Assembly (NCBI GenBank): GCA_009839775.1
Contig: VXOZ01000157.1
Location: 1 to 7,983 of the forward strand
DNA from: Chloroflexota bacterium
Lineage (GTDB): Bacteria; Chloroflexota; UBA11872; VXOZ01
Length of the DNA: 7,983 nucleotides
Reading direction: 5' to 3'
The notes under the pieces are model-generated. The model was not told the DNA's origin and searched no databases. It saw nothing but the letters and a program-made list of their open reading frames with translations. This document shows, piece after piece, positions 1 through 6,628 of this stretch; within the stretch, counting starts at the first letter, position 1, and each line of letters starts with the position of its first letter. A program made the position numbers and the translations under genes.

Positions 1-399
1 GTCTATGCCAAATATCTCCACGTCGCTGATTGACTGAATGTGGAGCAGCTTTGGTTCGGCCCATTCCGTTTCCCATTTCACCAGATAGATTGGGTCTCCT
101 TCTTTCATGAGTCCAGCGGAGAGCCAAGGATCGCCGATGTTCAAGACCTGCAGTTCCTGCAGGCTCACCTCCACGCGGTTATTCCAGTTGATATAGCGAC
201 CTGAGAGAGCGCGGGTGTCCCCTCCCCAATGGAGCGCACCCTCCTCATCCGCAAACCAAAGGTGGGACGTGCCTTGCAGGGAAATGACGGCACCGTAGGG
301 AATAGGTGGAGCGGCCTGCGCTCCGATGGCTGGAGAAAGTGTAGCCAGAGTGAGCACTGCAACTGCCAGAAGGCTGATAGTTCGCAGAAGGTACTTCAC
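1..399 (-). CDS. Secreted protein of unknown function, N-terminal 133 residues (3' end outside window)
   Basis: The minus strand reads openly from a GTG at 399 to the window edge, giving 133 residues without a stop. Residues 1-29 form a clear signal peptide: MKYLLR as basic n-region, a hydrophobic core at about 8-24, and an Ala-Gln-Ala cleavage site at 27-29. The mature part begins APPIPYGAVISLQG and contains LWFADEEGALHWGGDTRAL at about 47-65, followed by a beta-rich stretch with many Trp and Glu (WNNRVEVSLQEL, YLVKWETEW). I recall similar 'LHWGGDTRAL' stretches from hypothetical Chloroflexota proteins but know no function. It is probably exported or extracytoplasmic. GTG 399 is preferred because the signal peptide begins cleanly there and a purine-rich AGAAAG lies 9 bases upstream. 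TTG codons at 408 and 423 are alternatives; a TGA stop precedes 423. It lies downstream of glyA on the same strand, 185 bases away, so it probably has its own promoter. Confidence 0.72.
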   Translation of the reverse strand, partial: MKYLLRTISLLAVAVLTLATLSPAIGAQAAPPIPYGAVISLQGTSHLWFADEEGALHWGGDTRALSGRYINWNNRVEVSLQELQVLNIGDPWLSAGLMKEGDPIYLVKWETEWAEPKLLHIQSISDVEIFGID

Positions 400-480
400 T
401 CTTGCCAACTTTCTAGGCGACAATCAATGTCAGACGTTGCGTGTGAACCAAATGAGGTATAGCAGCCAACCCTTCTCACA

Positions 481-509
481 ACCCTATTTTGTACAGATGT
501 ATTTGTCAA
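481..509 (-). promoter_or_regulatory. Candidate sigma-70-type promoter for the secreted-protein gene
   Basis: On the minus strand a perfect TTGACA lies at 509-504. At 17-base spacing the -10 position reads TAGGGT (486-481), only three matches to TATAAT. An alternative -10, TATACC at 461-456, is preceded by an extended TGC but has no -35 at the right distance. An imperfect dyad, TACA-GA-TGTA (492-501), lies in the spacer. The -35 match and its position 105 bases upstream of GTG 399 are the only support. Confidence 0.25.
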
Positions 510-584
510 GTGTGTAAATGCAAATGAACGCACGTATAGGATGGGGAACTGACAGTTATGTCCCTAAATCTCGATTCTGGAGGC

Positions 585-1865
585 TTACACCGGGGCTGGA
601 AACGCGCCGCAGAGGTCGAGCACATCCTGTTGCACCCGTTGCAGCGTAGTCTTATCCTTCCGATTGTGCACCACCTCGGCAATGCCGGCACCAATGCGCT
701 GCATCTCAGGCACACCCATGCCGCGGGTCGTGACCGCGGGCGAGCCGATGCGGATGCCGCTGGTGACGAAGGCCGAGCGGGTCTCGCGGGGTACCGTGTT
801 CTTGTTCACGGTGATGTTGGCCTTGGCCAGGGCCGCCTCTACTATCTTGCCGGACGGCCCTTCCTTGCCGAAATCCACCACCATGAGATGGTTCTCGGTG
901 CCGCCTGAGACAACCCGCAGGCCGTGCTCCATGAGCGTGGATGCCAGCGCGTCGGCATTTTCAATGACGGACTCGCTGTAGGCCTTGAATTCCGGCGTCA
1001 TCGCCTCCGCCAAAGCCACTGCCTTGCCCGCCATGATGTGCATGAACGGGCCGCCCTGGAGGCCCGGAAAGATGGCGCTATCCACCTTCTTGGCGAACTC
1101 CTCCTGGCAGAGGATGAGGCCGCCGCGCGGCCCGCGCAACGTCTTGTGGGTAGATGACGTCACGAAGTGAGCATGCGGCACCGGACTCGGATGAAGCCCG
1201 GTAGCGACCAGACCCGCAATATGTGCCATGTCTACGAGGAACAACGCGCCGACAGCATCGGCAATCTGCCGCAAGCGCGCGAAATCGATGATGCGCGAGT
1301 AGGCCGTAGCGCCGCCGACAATCAGGCGCGGCTGGCACTCCTGCGCTATGCGCTCCACCTCATCGTAGTCGATGAGTTCCGTTTCCAGATTCACCCCATA
1401 GGGCACGAAGTTATAGACGAGGCCGGAGAAGTTGCGGGGATGCCCGTGCGTGAGATGTCCGCCTTGCGCCAGCGACATGCCCATAACCGTGTCGCCGGGC
1501 TCAAGCATGGCTAGGTAAACGGCAGCATTGGGGTTGGAGCCGGAATATGGCTGCACGTTGGCGTGTTCCGCGCCAAATAGGGCCTTGGCCCGGTCTATCC
1601 CGAGTTGCTCGATCTCGTCCACAAACTCACAACCGCCGTAGTAGCGCCGTCCGGGGTAGCCCTCGGCATACTTGTTCGTGAGAATCGAGCCGCACGCCTC
1701 GCGCACCGCGGCGCTCGTATAGTTCTCAGAGGCGATGAGTTCCAGATGGTCTTCCTGGCGCTGGCGCTCTTTGACGATCCATTGGTAGACATCCGGATCT
1801 TGCTGCGCGAGGCTTTCCATTCCTGTCGATACTTTCTGTACGGCTTCGACGACCACGTCGGCCAC
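585..1865 (-). CDS. glyA: Serine hydroxymethyltransferase
   Basis: This cytosolic PLP enzyme interconverts serine and glycine, passing the one-carbon unit to tetrahydrofolate. The 426 residues are full length (bacterial GlyA is usually 410-430). Family motifs run in order: LELIASENYTS at 41-51, NKYAEGYPGRRYYGG at 64-78, VDMAHIAGLV at 211-220, the PLP-lysine motif THKTLRGPRGG with K241 as Schiff-base lysine, FPGLQGGP at 266-273, and SGIRIGSPA at 369-377 with the carboxylate-binding arginine R372. The residues before the lysine are VTSSTHK rather than the common VTTTTHK, a conservative change. The start is GTG at 1865, with AAAGGA 9 bases upstream (1875-1880) and an in-frame TAG just before that. 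Met16 is a possible alternative closer to the E. coli N-terminus, but its ribosome site is worse. The gene diverges from the DUF58 operon. No riboswitch was recognised in its leader. Confidence 0.97.
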   Translation of the reverse strand: MADVVVEAVQKVSTGMESLAQQDPDVYQWIVKERQRQEDHLELIASENYTSAAVREACGSILTNKYAEGYPGRRYYGGCEFVDEIEQLGIDRAKALFGAEHANVQPYSGSNPNAAVYLAMLEPGDTVMGMSLAQGGHLTHGHPRNFSGLVYNFVPYGVNLETELIDYDEVERIAQECQPRLIVGGATAYSRIIDFARLRQIADAVGALFLVDMAHIAGLVATGLHPSPVPHAHFVTSSTHKTLRGPRGGLILCQEEFAKKVDSAIFPGLQGGPFMHIMAGKAVALAEAMTPEFKAYSESVIENADALASTLMEHGLRVVSGGTENHLMVVDFGKEGPSGKIVEAALAKANITVNKNTVPRETRSAFVTSGIRIGSPAVTTRGMGVPEMQRIGAGIAEVVHNRKDKTTLQRVQQDVLDLCGAFPAPV

Positions 1866-2168
1866 TTCGTCGTGTCCTTTCTAAGAGATTCCTGTCCTAA
1901 CTGGCGGGCGCTACATGCACTACAACGGCACAGTAATAGCACAGATCTTCTACCTTAATCCTAGCATAGAGCCACTCCTTGCGACCCATCCCATGTGACG
2001 CATCGGTAACGAGACGTTGCACCGCTTTTGAGCGTGCTTACGTTAGAATTCTTCGGCTACCCAGCAGCGACAATTGCCCGGAAAAGCAATGCGACCTACT
2101 GTTGCTTGGGGTATAGTGATATGAAAGGCGCGTCTCGCGACCGGACATAGGTACTTGGGCGGTGCTAG
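1866..2168. other. Divergent intergenic region between glyA and the DUF58 operon
   Basis: These 303 bases must hold the promoters for both directions. On the plus strand, TATAGT at 2112-2117 is a good -10 candidate but has no recognisable -35 upstream. On the minus strand, TATGCT (1968-1963) and TATTAC are only weak -10 candidates. Small dyads are visible: CGGTAACG/CGTT..ACCG at 2004-2024, ATTGC/GCAAT at 2073-2090, and CGCG-TCT-CGCG at 2129-2139. No open frame here has a convincing start plus coding character, and no known riboswitch class was recognised. Confidence 0.6.
2004..2029 (+). terminator. Terminator- or attenuator-like hairpin upstream of the DUF58 operon
   Basis: CGGTAACG (2004-2011), loop AGA, then CGTT (2015-2018), a two-base GC bulge and ACCG (2021-2024) form an 8-bp interrupted stem. 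It is followed by C and four T on the plus strand. The T run is short and the stem bulged, so termination is uncertain. It could lie in the leader of the plus-strand operon only if a promoter sits before about 2000. Otherwise it is a chance structure or part of the glyA control region. Confidence 0.2.
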
Positions 2169-3497
2169 ATGATAGACGCTGATCGTCAAGCAGAGCAAGG
2201 GGCAGTTCAGGTTCAACTGGAGCGGCCGCTCATCTTTGTGCTGACCGCCGGCATCTTGCTGCTTGCCCTCATCTCCGGCATCAACGTGCTCTATTCCTTC
2301 CTGTACGCCATGCTCGGCCTTATCGCCCTGAGTTACTTTTGGACCACCAGGAATATCCGCAATCTCAGTGTCGAGCGGCACCTGGTTTCCAAGTGGGCCA
2401 CGCTGGGCGATGAAATCGTGGAGACGTTTCGCGTCGCCAATTCCGGTGCGCTGCCCGTCCTGTGGGTGGAGGTGAACGACCACTCAGACGTACCCGGCTA
2501 TGAGGCCGGCATCGTCACCGGGCTGGGTCCCCGCGAGCACCGTGAGTGGAAAACGCGCGCCTTGTGCAACCGGCGGGGTCTTTACCGGCTGGGGCCCTTG
2601 CGCGTCTACACGGGAGACCCGTTCGGCATCTTCCGCGCCACGAAGATATTGCCCGATGAAGCGACGTTTCTGGTCTATCCGCCCATAACCGAAGTGCCGG
2701 GGCTAGCGCTGCCGACCGGCCGCCAGACCGGGGAATCGCGCTCGCTGCGGCGGGCCTTGCACCTCACTACCGACGCCGCCAGCGTGCGCGAGTTCGTGCC
2801 CGGCGATGCGCTGCACATCATTCACTGGCCCACCACGGCGCGGCGCGGCCGCTTGCAGACGAAAGAATTCGATATGGAACCGGGCGGAAGCACGTGGATC
2901 ATGCTCGACCTCGATCGGGCGGTTCAAGCCGGTGAAGAGGATGAATCTACGGAAGAGTACAGCGTCAAGCTCGCCGCGGCCTTGGTCTACCGCTTGATTC
3001 GCGAGCAGAAGTCTATTGGGCTCATTACGTACGGCGAAGATAACCGCATTCTGCGCGCGAACAAGGGTAGCCAGCACATGTGGCGCATCATGGAAATCCT
3101 GGCGGTCGTGCGCGCCCAAGGTACCGCGCAGGTAGGGGAGGTATTGTCTGAAGTCGCACCGCAAATTCGCGGCAGCATGAGCCTTATCGTCATCACGCCG
3201 AGCACCGACCCCGCGTTGGCGCCCATCTTGGTCAACGTTTCTCGGAGAGGCATTCGGCCCACGGTGCTCCACCTTGTGCCGCAGACGTTCGGGGACTCCA
3301 AGCCAAGCGCTCCCTTGCAGAACGCGCTTGGCGCCGCCGGGATTTCATACATCGAAATCGAACAAGGGCAAGAGTTCCGCACGATGGCCTTGGAGAAGGG
3401 CGATGAAGACGTGCGGCGGCGCGCGCAGACGGTGGAAACGGCGTCTACGACAAAGTCAACCGCAACGGGCCGCGTTCATGGCCTAAGCGCAGGGTAG
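2169..3497 (+). CDS. DUF58 family protein, membrane-anchored, vWA-like
   Basis: The 442-residue protein has two adjacent hydrophobic segments near the N-terminus (about 21-36 and 39-57), then a beta-rich region (about 65-175). The hallmark DUF58 block is VREFVPGDALHIIHW with TTARRGRLQTKEF at about 206-234. A vWA-like fold follows, with strand WIMLDLD at 243-249, helix EEYSVKLAAALVYRLI at 263-278, strand SIGLITYG and later strand SLIVITPS (338-345). The MIDAS-like position reads D-L-D-R, without the DxSxS serines of true metal-binding vWA domains, so metal binding is doubtful. The C-terminal 25 residues look disordered. DUF58 proteins usually accompany MoxR ATPases and transglutaminase-like membrane proteins; their biochemical role is not settled. 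ATG 2169 is the first start after an in-frame TAG, and the upstream GGGCGG is a weak ribosome site. The stop is four bases before the TgpA-like gene, so the two are very likely co-transcribed and translationally coupled. Confidence 0.93.
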   Translation: MIDADRQAEQGAVQVQLERPLIFVLTAGILLLALISGINVLYSFLYAMLGLIALSYFWTTRNIRNLSVERHLVSKWATLGDEIVETFRVANSGALPVLWVEVNDHSDVPGYEAGIVTGLGPREHREWKTRALCNRRGLYRLGPLRVYTGDPFGIFRATKILPDEATFLVYPPITEVPGLALPTGRQTGESRSLRRALHLTTDAASVREFVPGDALHIIHWPTTARRGRLQTKEFDMEPGGSTWIMLDLDRAVQAGEEDESTEEYSVKLAAALVYRLIREQKSIGLITYGEDNRILRANKGSQHMWRIMEILAVVRAQGTAQVGEVLSEVAPQIRGSMSLIVITPSTDPALAPILVNVSRRGIRPTVLHLVPQTFGDSKPSAPLQNALGAAGISYIEIEQGQEFRTMALEKGDEDVRRRAQTVETASTTKSTATGRVHGLSAG

Positions 3498-3501
3498 CAA
3501 G

Positions 3502-5961
3502 ATGGCAAACCTTCCCTACACCGACACGTCCTCTGAGGATAGACCGAGCTTGCTCGAAACCTTGCTCAGGCATTGGCTCACGCTCCTGCTCTTGGCAGCG
3601 ATGGTCCTGGTAAGCTCCTGGGCGATCCATCAATCGGGCTGGGCAATCGGCACCGAAGCCATCTTTTCGACGGCCGCAATCGGCCTGCTCTTTGGCTTTG
3701 TCGCCGCCCAAACGCGGTGGAGCACACGGAAAGGCTGGATCCTCGGCGCGATTGTCGGGATTGTCTATTGCTTCTTGCTTGTCAGCGAAGCCCTCCCGCC
3801 CCTCGACCGCATCTTTCAAGACGCCCTGGCGCTGCTGTTGAACACCCTCACGTGGATCCTGGGCGCTCTTGGCGGCCTGCTTAGCGGGCGCGGGGTGCCC
3901 CAACCCATCCCTCCGGTTGATGCGGCGTCCACTTTCTTTACAAATGCCAGCGACTTTGGCGCTCGTATACTCGACTGGACGCGTGCCGGCCTCAGCGGCA
4001 CGTATTCGGAGGACAACGGCGTATTCGTGTTTTGGATCACCCTTGTCGGGTGGGCTATTGGGTTCGTGGCGACGTGGGGCTTCTTCCGGCACAACGACGT
4101 CTTGATCGTGGCGCTCGTACCCGGCGTTGCCATGGTGATCAACCTGGCGTACTCCGGCCAGGGACGCTGGCCGTTCGTGTTGTTCCTTGCCGCGACGCTG
4201 CTGCTCATGGTGCGCTTGAATCTGCACGCGCTGCACAAGCGCTGGGAGTCCCGCAAGCTCGACTATGCGACCGAAGTCGGCCTGGACGTCTTGATTGCAA
4301 GCGTCATCTTGACTACCGCCATTACTTTCGTCGCGACCATGGCGCCGCGAGTCGGCAGCAATCCGATCTCGGAGACGTTCTGGACGGTCTTCGGGGGTGA
4401 ATGGTCTGAGATTGACAATACTGCCAAGCGGCTGTTTTCAGGCGTGCAGAATCCGAGCGGCATCGGTCTTATCCTCGGCTCCGACAACCGTCTCTTCAGC
4501 GGGCCGCGGCGCTTCAGCCAGCCGTATCGCATGTACGTCACAACAGATGAGAGCAATTTCAACGGCTATTGGCGCGGCGCCACCTTCGATGCCTATACCG
4601 GCTACACCTGGTACAACACGAGTGGAACGCTGCTCGACCGCAGAGCCAACGAGGAACCCATCCCCCCGCCGCCGGTGAGCTACCGGCGACCGGCGACGTT
4701 CACCTTCCGCATTGTGGATAGCCCCAGCGACATCGTCTTTGCGCCGGACTTCCCGACGAGCATCAACATCCCATACCGCGTGCAGGTAGCCTCCTCGGAC
4801 ACGCCGCTTGACTACGACCTGTTGCGCGCGCGGCGCGTTGCGGTGCCCGACCTCGAGTACACTCTAGAGAGCTTGGTTACCACTGCGACGGAGGACCAGT
4901 TGCTCAATGCCCAGGGCGAGGTTCCCGACGAGGTTCGCCGGTATATGCAAGCGCCAAGGCTACCGCAGCGCGTGGTGGACCTGACAAGAACCGTTGTGCG
5001 CGGGAAGGAATCCCAGTATGAGAAGGCCTTGGCAATCGAGCTCTTCCTGCGGCGCATTCCCTACTCGATTGCCATCCCGCCGCCGCCTGCGGACAAGGAC
5101 GCGGTTGACTACTTCCTCTTCGAGGCCAAGCGCGGCTACGCCGACTACTACGCCAGCACCATGGTCGTCATGCTGCGCACGGTGGGGGTGCCTGCCCGCC
5201 TGGCCGTAGGCTTTGCTACCGGCCGGTACGACGTGGCGCAACGCCGGTTCGTTGTGACCGAGAAGCAAGCCCACACGTGGCCGGAAGTGTACTTTGCCGG
5301 CCTCGGCTGGATTCCCTTCGAGCCGAGCCCCAACCAAACACCCATTGACCGCGGCATTCTCGCCGCTGAGATTAGCGGTTCGGCGAACCCTGAGCTTGAC
5401 GAGTTCTACGACGAGCTTGGTGAAGAGGAGTTCTTGGTTACGGGTGCGGCCGCCGTAGTCGGCGGGGCTGTGCCGGGAACCAGCATCCTCGGCGTGGAAG
5501 TGCCGGACTTGCCCGATCTGCGCCCGCTGCTCGCGGTATTGGTCGTTATCGTAGTGGGTTGGTTCACGTATGGCTTTGTGCAAGAGCGGCGCATGAATCC
5601 CCACCAAATGGTGCGGCACATCTATCGCAAGTTGGTGCGCGCCGGCAGGCTGGCAGGCATTCCCGCCTCGACTGCCTATACGCCGCATGAATACGGTTAT
5701 ATCTTGCTCAACGACGTGCGCCCGGCTTCTGACAAGCGCTTTCCTGATAGCGCGGTTCAAGCGATCTGTACTACCTACGCCGAGTCGCTCTATAGTCCGC
5801 AAGGCATCTCTCCGCAGCAGAAGAACACTGCAGTCAAGGCCTGGGGAAGACTGCGCTGGCGGCTCTACCGGCGGGGACTGAATCTGGGCATACGGCGGCT
5901 CATTCCGTTCTTGCGCAGAGGTTCCGGCGTCAGCGCGCCAGCGAGCAGCCCGAGCGAATAG
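3502..5961 (+). CDS. TgpA-like membrane protein with transglutaminase-fold domain, catalytic Cys replaced by Ala
   Basis: The 819 residues follow the TgpA plan. About eight hydrophobic segments lie in residues 23-281 (including about 23-41, 45-70, 77-94, 103-126, 173-195, 198-218, 223-240 and 261-281). A large, probably extracytoplasmic domain follows (about 283-672), then one more membrane helix (674-693) and a basic cytoplasmic tail resembling DUF4129. The transglutaminase core spans about 505-612: FLFEAKRGYADYYAS (538-552), MLRTVGVPARLAVGFATG, QAHTWPEVYF with H591, and GWIPFEPSP (602-610). The family motif is normally G-[FY]-C-x-x-[YF]-A-S. Here position 547 is Ala (GCC, 5140-5142), so the nucleophile is missing, while His591 remains and the acidic position is Glu607. 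A classical cysteine-dependent reaction therefore seems unlikely, and a binding or structural role is inferred. The long open frame with intact flanking domains argues against decay. ATG 3502 follows the DUF58 stop by four bases. Confidence 0.92.
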   Translation: MANLPYTDTSSEDRPSLLETLLRHWLTLLLLAAMVLVSSWAIHQSGWAIGTEAIFSTAAIGLLFGFVAAQTRWSTRKGWILGAIVGIVYCFLLVSEALPPLDRIFQDALALLLNTLTWILGALGGLLSGRGVPQPIPPVDAASTFFTNASDFGARILDWTRAGLSGTYSEDNGVFVFWITLVGWAIGFVATWGFFRHNDVLIVALVPGVAMVINLAYSGQGRWPFVLFLAATLLLMVRLNLHALHKRWESRKLDYATEVGLDVLIASVILTTAITFVATMAPRVGSNPISETFWTVFGGEWSEIDNTAKRLFSGVQNPSGIGLILGSDNRLFSGPRRFSQPYRMYVTTDESNFNGYWRGATFDAYTGYTWYNTSGTLLDRRANEEPIPPPPVSYRRPATFTFRIVDSPSDIVFAPDFPTSINIPYRVQVASSDTPLDYDLLRARRVAVPDLEYTLESLVTTATEDQLLNAQGEVPDEVRRYMQAPRLPQRVVDLTRTVVRGKESQYEKALAIELFLRRIPYSIAIPPPPADKDAVDYFLFEAKRGYADYYASTMVVMLRTVGVPARLAVGFATGRYDVAQRRFVVTEKQAHTWPEVYFAGLGWIPFEPSPNQTPIDRGILAAEISGSANPELDEFYDELGEEEFLVTGAAAVVGGAVPGTSILGVEVPDLPDLRPLLAVLVVIVVGWFTYGFVQERRMNPHQMVRHIYRKLVRAGRLAGIPASTAYTPHEYGYILLNDVRPASDKRFPDSAVQAICTTYAESLYSPQGISPQQKNTAVKAWGRLRWRLYRRGLNLGIRRLIPFLRRGSGVSAPASSPSE

Positions 5962-6005
5962 GTAAGGAGACTGCCTACGGACACCCAGACCTCGGCAGCG
6001 ACAAG

Positions 6006-6055
6006 TGAGAAACACATGCGGCTACGCCGCAGACTCGCATGTACTAGTAGTCTCA
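6006..6055. promoter_or_regulatory. Compound hairpin with mutually exclusive pairings
   Basis: Between the TgpA-like gene and the small-gene cluster lie nested inverted repeats. TGAGA (6006-6010) pairs with TCTCA (6051-6055). ACATGCG (6014-6020) pairs with CGCATGT (6036-6042). Inside, TGCGGC (6017-6022) pairs with GCCGCA (6026-6031) across a TAC loop and shares bases with the 7-bp stem, so both cannot form at once. AGACT (6031-6035) with AGTCT (6049-6053) and the palindrome TACTAGTA (6042-6049) add further alternatives. No T run follows, so a simple intrinsic terminator is unlikely. It may be a leader structure, a processing site or a weak terminator. Confidence 0.5.
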
Positions 6056-6086
6056 ATTCTTACAGTTTCTAAAAACTTGACGTATG

Positions 6087-6094
6087 AGAAAGGA
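6087..6094 (+). promoter_or_regulatory. Ribosome binding site that bears on the start of the first small membrane-protein gene
   Basis: AGAAAGGA is a strong Shine-Dalgarno match. It ends only 2 bases before GTG 6097 but 8 bases before the in-frame TTG at 6103. Spacing favours TTG 6103 as the true start, which would shorten the product by two residues (beginning MGLSEIRDIA). Confidence 0.6.
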
Positions 6095-6096
6095 TC

Positions 6097-6402
6097 GTGG
6101 CATTGGGCCTCAGTGAGATACGCGACATAGCGGTCATCGTACTTGCCTTCATCTCCGCCCTCATGGCGTTTTCAGTGCTCTTCTTGGTGCTGGCGGTTGT
6201 ACGACTTGCCGGCACACTTCAGGAAGAGATCAGGCCGCTCCTCAGGTCCCTTACCGAAACCAGCAATACGGTAAAGGGCACGACGCAGTTCGTGAGTGAG
6301 GCCGTTGTGCGTCCGACTGCCAAGGCCGCGGGCAGAACTATCGGCATATTGCGGTTTGCGCGGACGTTGACTGCTGCTGTCAGACGCATTCAAAAGAGTT
6401 AG
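6097..6402 (+). CDS. Small single-pass membrane protein, DUF948-like architecture
   Basis: The product has 101 residues from GTG 6097, or 99 from TTG 6103, which is better spaced from AGAAAGGA. A short polar N-terminus (LSEIRDIA) leads into one long hydrophobic helix (about 12-37). An amphipathic, probably coiled-coil segment follows (EEIRPLLRSLTETSNTVKGTTQFVSEAVVRP, about 44-74), ending in a basic tail (RFARTLTAAVRRIQKS). The layout resembles small DUF948-type proteins in which a membrane helix is followed by a helical stalk with regularly spaced Thr/Ser and Val. No enzymatic motif is visible. It is the first of three genes spaced 12 and 10 bases apart, so they probably form an operon. The third gene product repeats its RDIA-helix-VVxP pattern. 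The function is unknown; an envelope role is inferred from the membrane helix and the YtxH-like neighbour. Confidence 0.8.
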   Translation: MALGLSEIRDIAVIVLAFISALMAFSVLFLVLAVVRLAGTLQEEIRPLLRSLTETSNTVKGTTQFVSEAVVRPTAKAAGRTIGILRFARTLTAAVRRIQKS

Positions 6403-6414
6403 GACAAGGAGAAG

Positions 6415-6618
6415 ATGCACGTGCTAGGATTTACGGTCGGCTTCGCGATGGGGATATCCCTCGGCTTGGTAGTTGGCGGCTTACTCGCGCCGAGCAGTGG
6501 CGAGACCTTCCGCGAGAGTGTTCGCCGCCAGATTGAAGTCGCCAGGCGCGAAGCGGCGGAAGCGGCGGAAGAGACTGAACAAGAGCTTCTCGCCCGCTTC
6601 GAGGAAGCCAAGCAGTAA
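6415..6618 (+). CDS. YtxH-like small membrane protein
   Basis: The 67-residue product begins with a glycine-rich hydrophobic helix (GFTVGFAMGISLGLVVGGLLAPSSG, about 5-29). A charged helix follows (FRESVRRQIEVARREAAEAAEETEQELLARFEEAKQ). The pattern of a Gly-rich helix ending in an 'LLAP-SG' turn and then an amphipathic helix is the signature of the YtxH family, small envelope-associated proteins often linked to general stress in Firmicutes; the molecular role is not established. The charged helix includes an in-frame 9-base repeat encoding Glu-Ala-Ala units (about 6552-6569). AAGGAG (6406-6411) is only 3 bases from ATG 6415 but 9 bases from an in-frame GTG at 6421, and an AGGA at 6401-6404 would suit the ATG. 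Either start gives the same core. It lies 12 bases after the first small gene and 10 before the third. Confidence 0.82.
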   Translation: MHVLGFTVGFAMGISLGLVVGGLLAPSSGETFRESVRRQIEVARREAAEAAEETEQELLARFEEAKQ

Positions 6619-6628
6619 GGGCATACTG

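Noticed and set aside
229..462. Plus-strand open frame overlapping the start of the secreted protein gene
   Set aside because: The product has no recognisable features, and the opposite strand encodes a clear signal peptide and coherent protein in the same bases.
544..564. AACTG-A-CAGTT dyad flanked by GGG and CCC downstream of glyA as a terminator
   Set aside because: The central loop is a single base and no T tract follows on the minus strand, so it is not a convincing intrinsic terminator.
1866..2168. Riboswitch or tRNA in the glyA/DUF58 divergent gap
   Set aside because: I found no conserved core of a known glycine, SAM or THF riboswitch and no cloverleaf with tRNA invariant bases.
3445..4236. 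Minus-strand open frame of about 260 codons opposite the N-terminal membrane region
   Set aside because: It is rich in Arg, Glu, Gln and Pro, has no domain or plausible ribosome site, and lies wholly opposite convincing coding sequence.
4960..6015. Long open frame (about 350 codons) on the minus strand opposite the transglutaminase-like gene
   Set aside because: The plus-strand gene has clear domains and membrane segments. The antisense product has low-complexity Arg/Ala/His-rich sequence with no motif, as expected for a mirror frame in GC-rich coding DNA.
6473..6628. Upstream extension of the third small gene to an ATG at 6473
   Set aside because: It would overlap most of the YtxH-like gene and add an Arg/Lys/Ser-rich segment before the membrane helix. 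ATG 6629 has a well-spaced AAGG.
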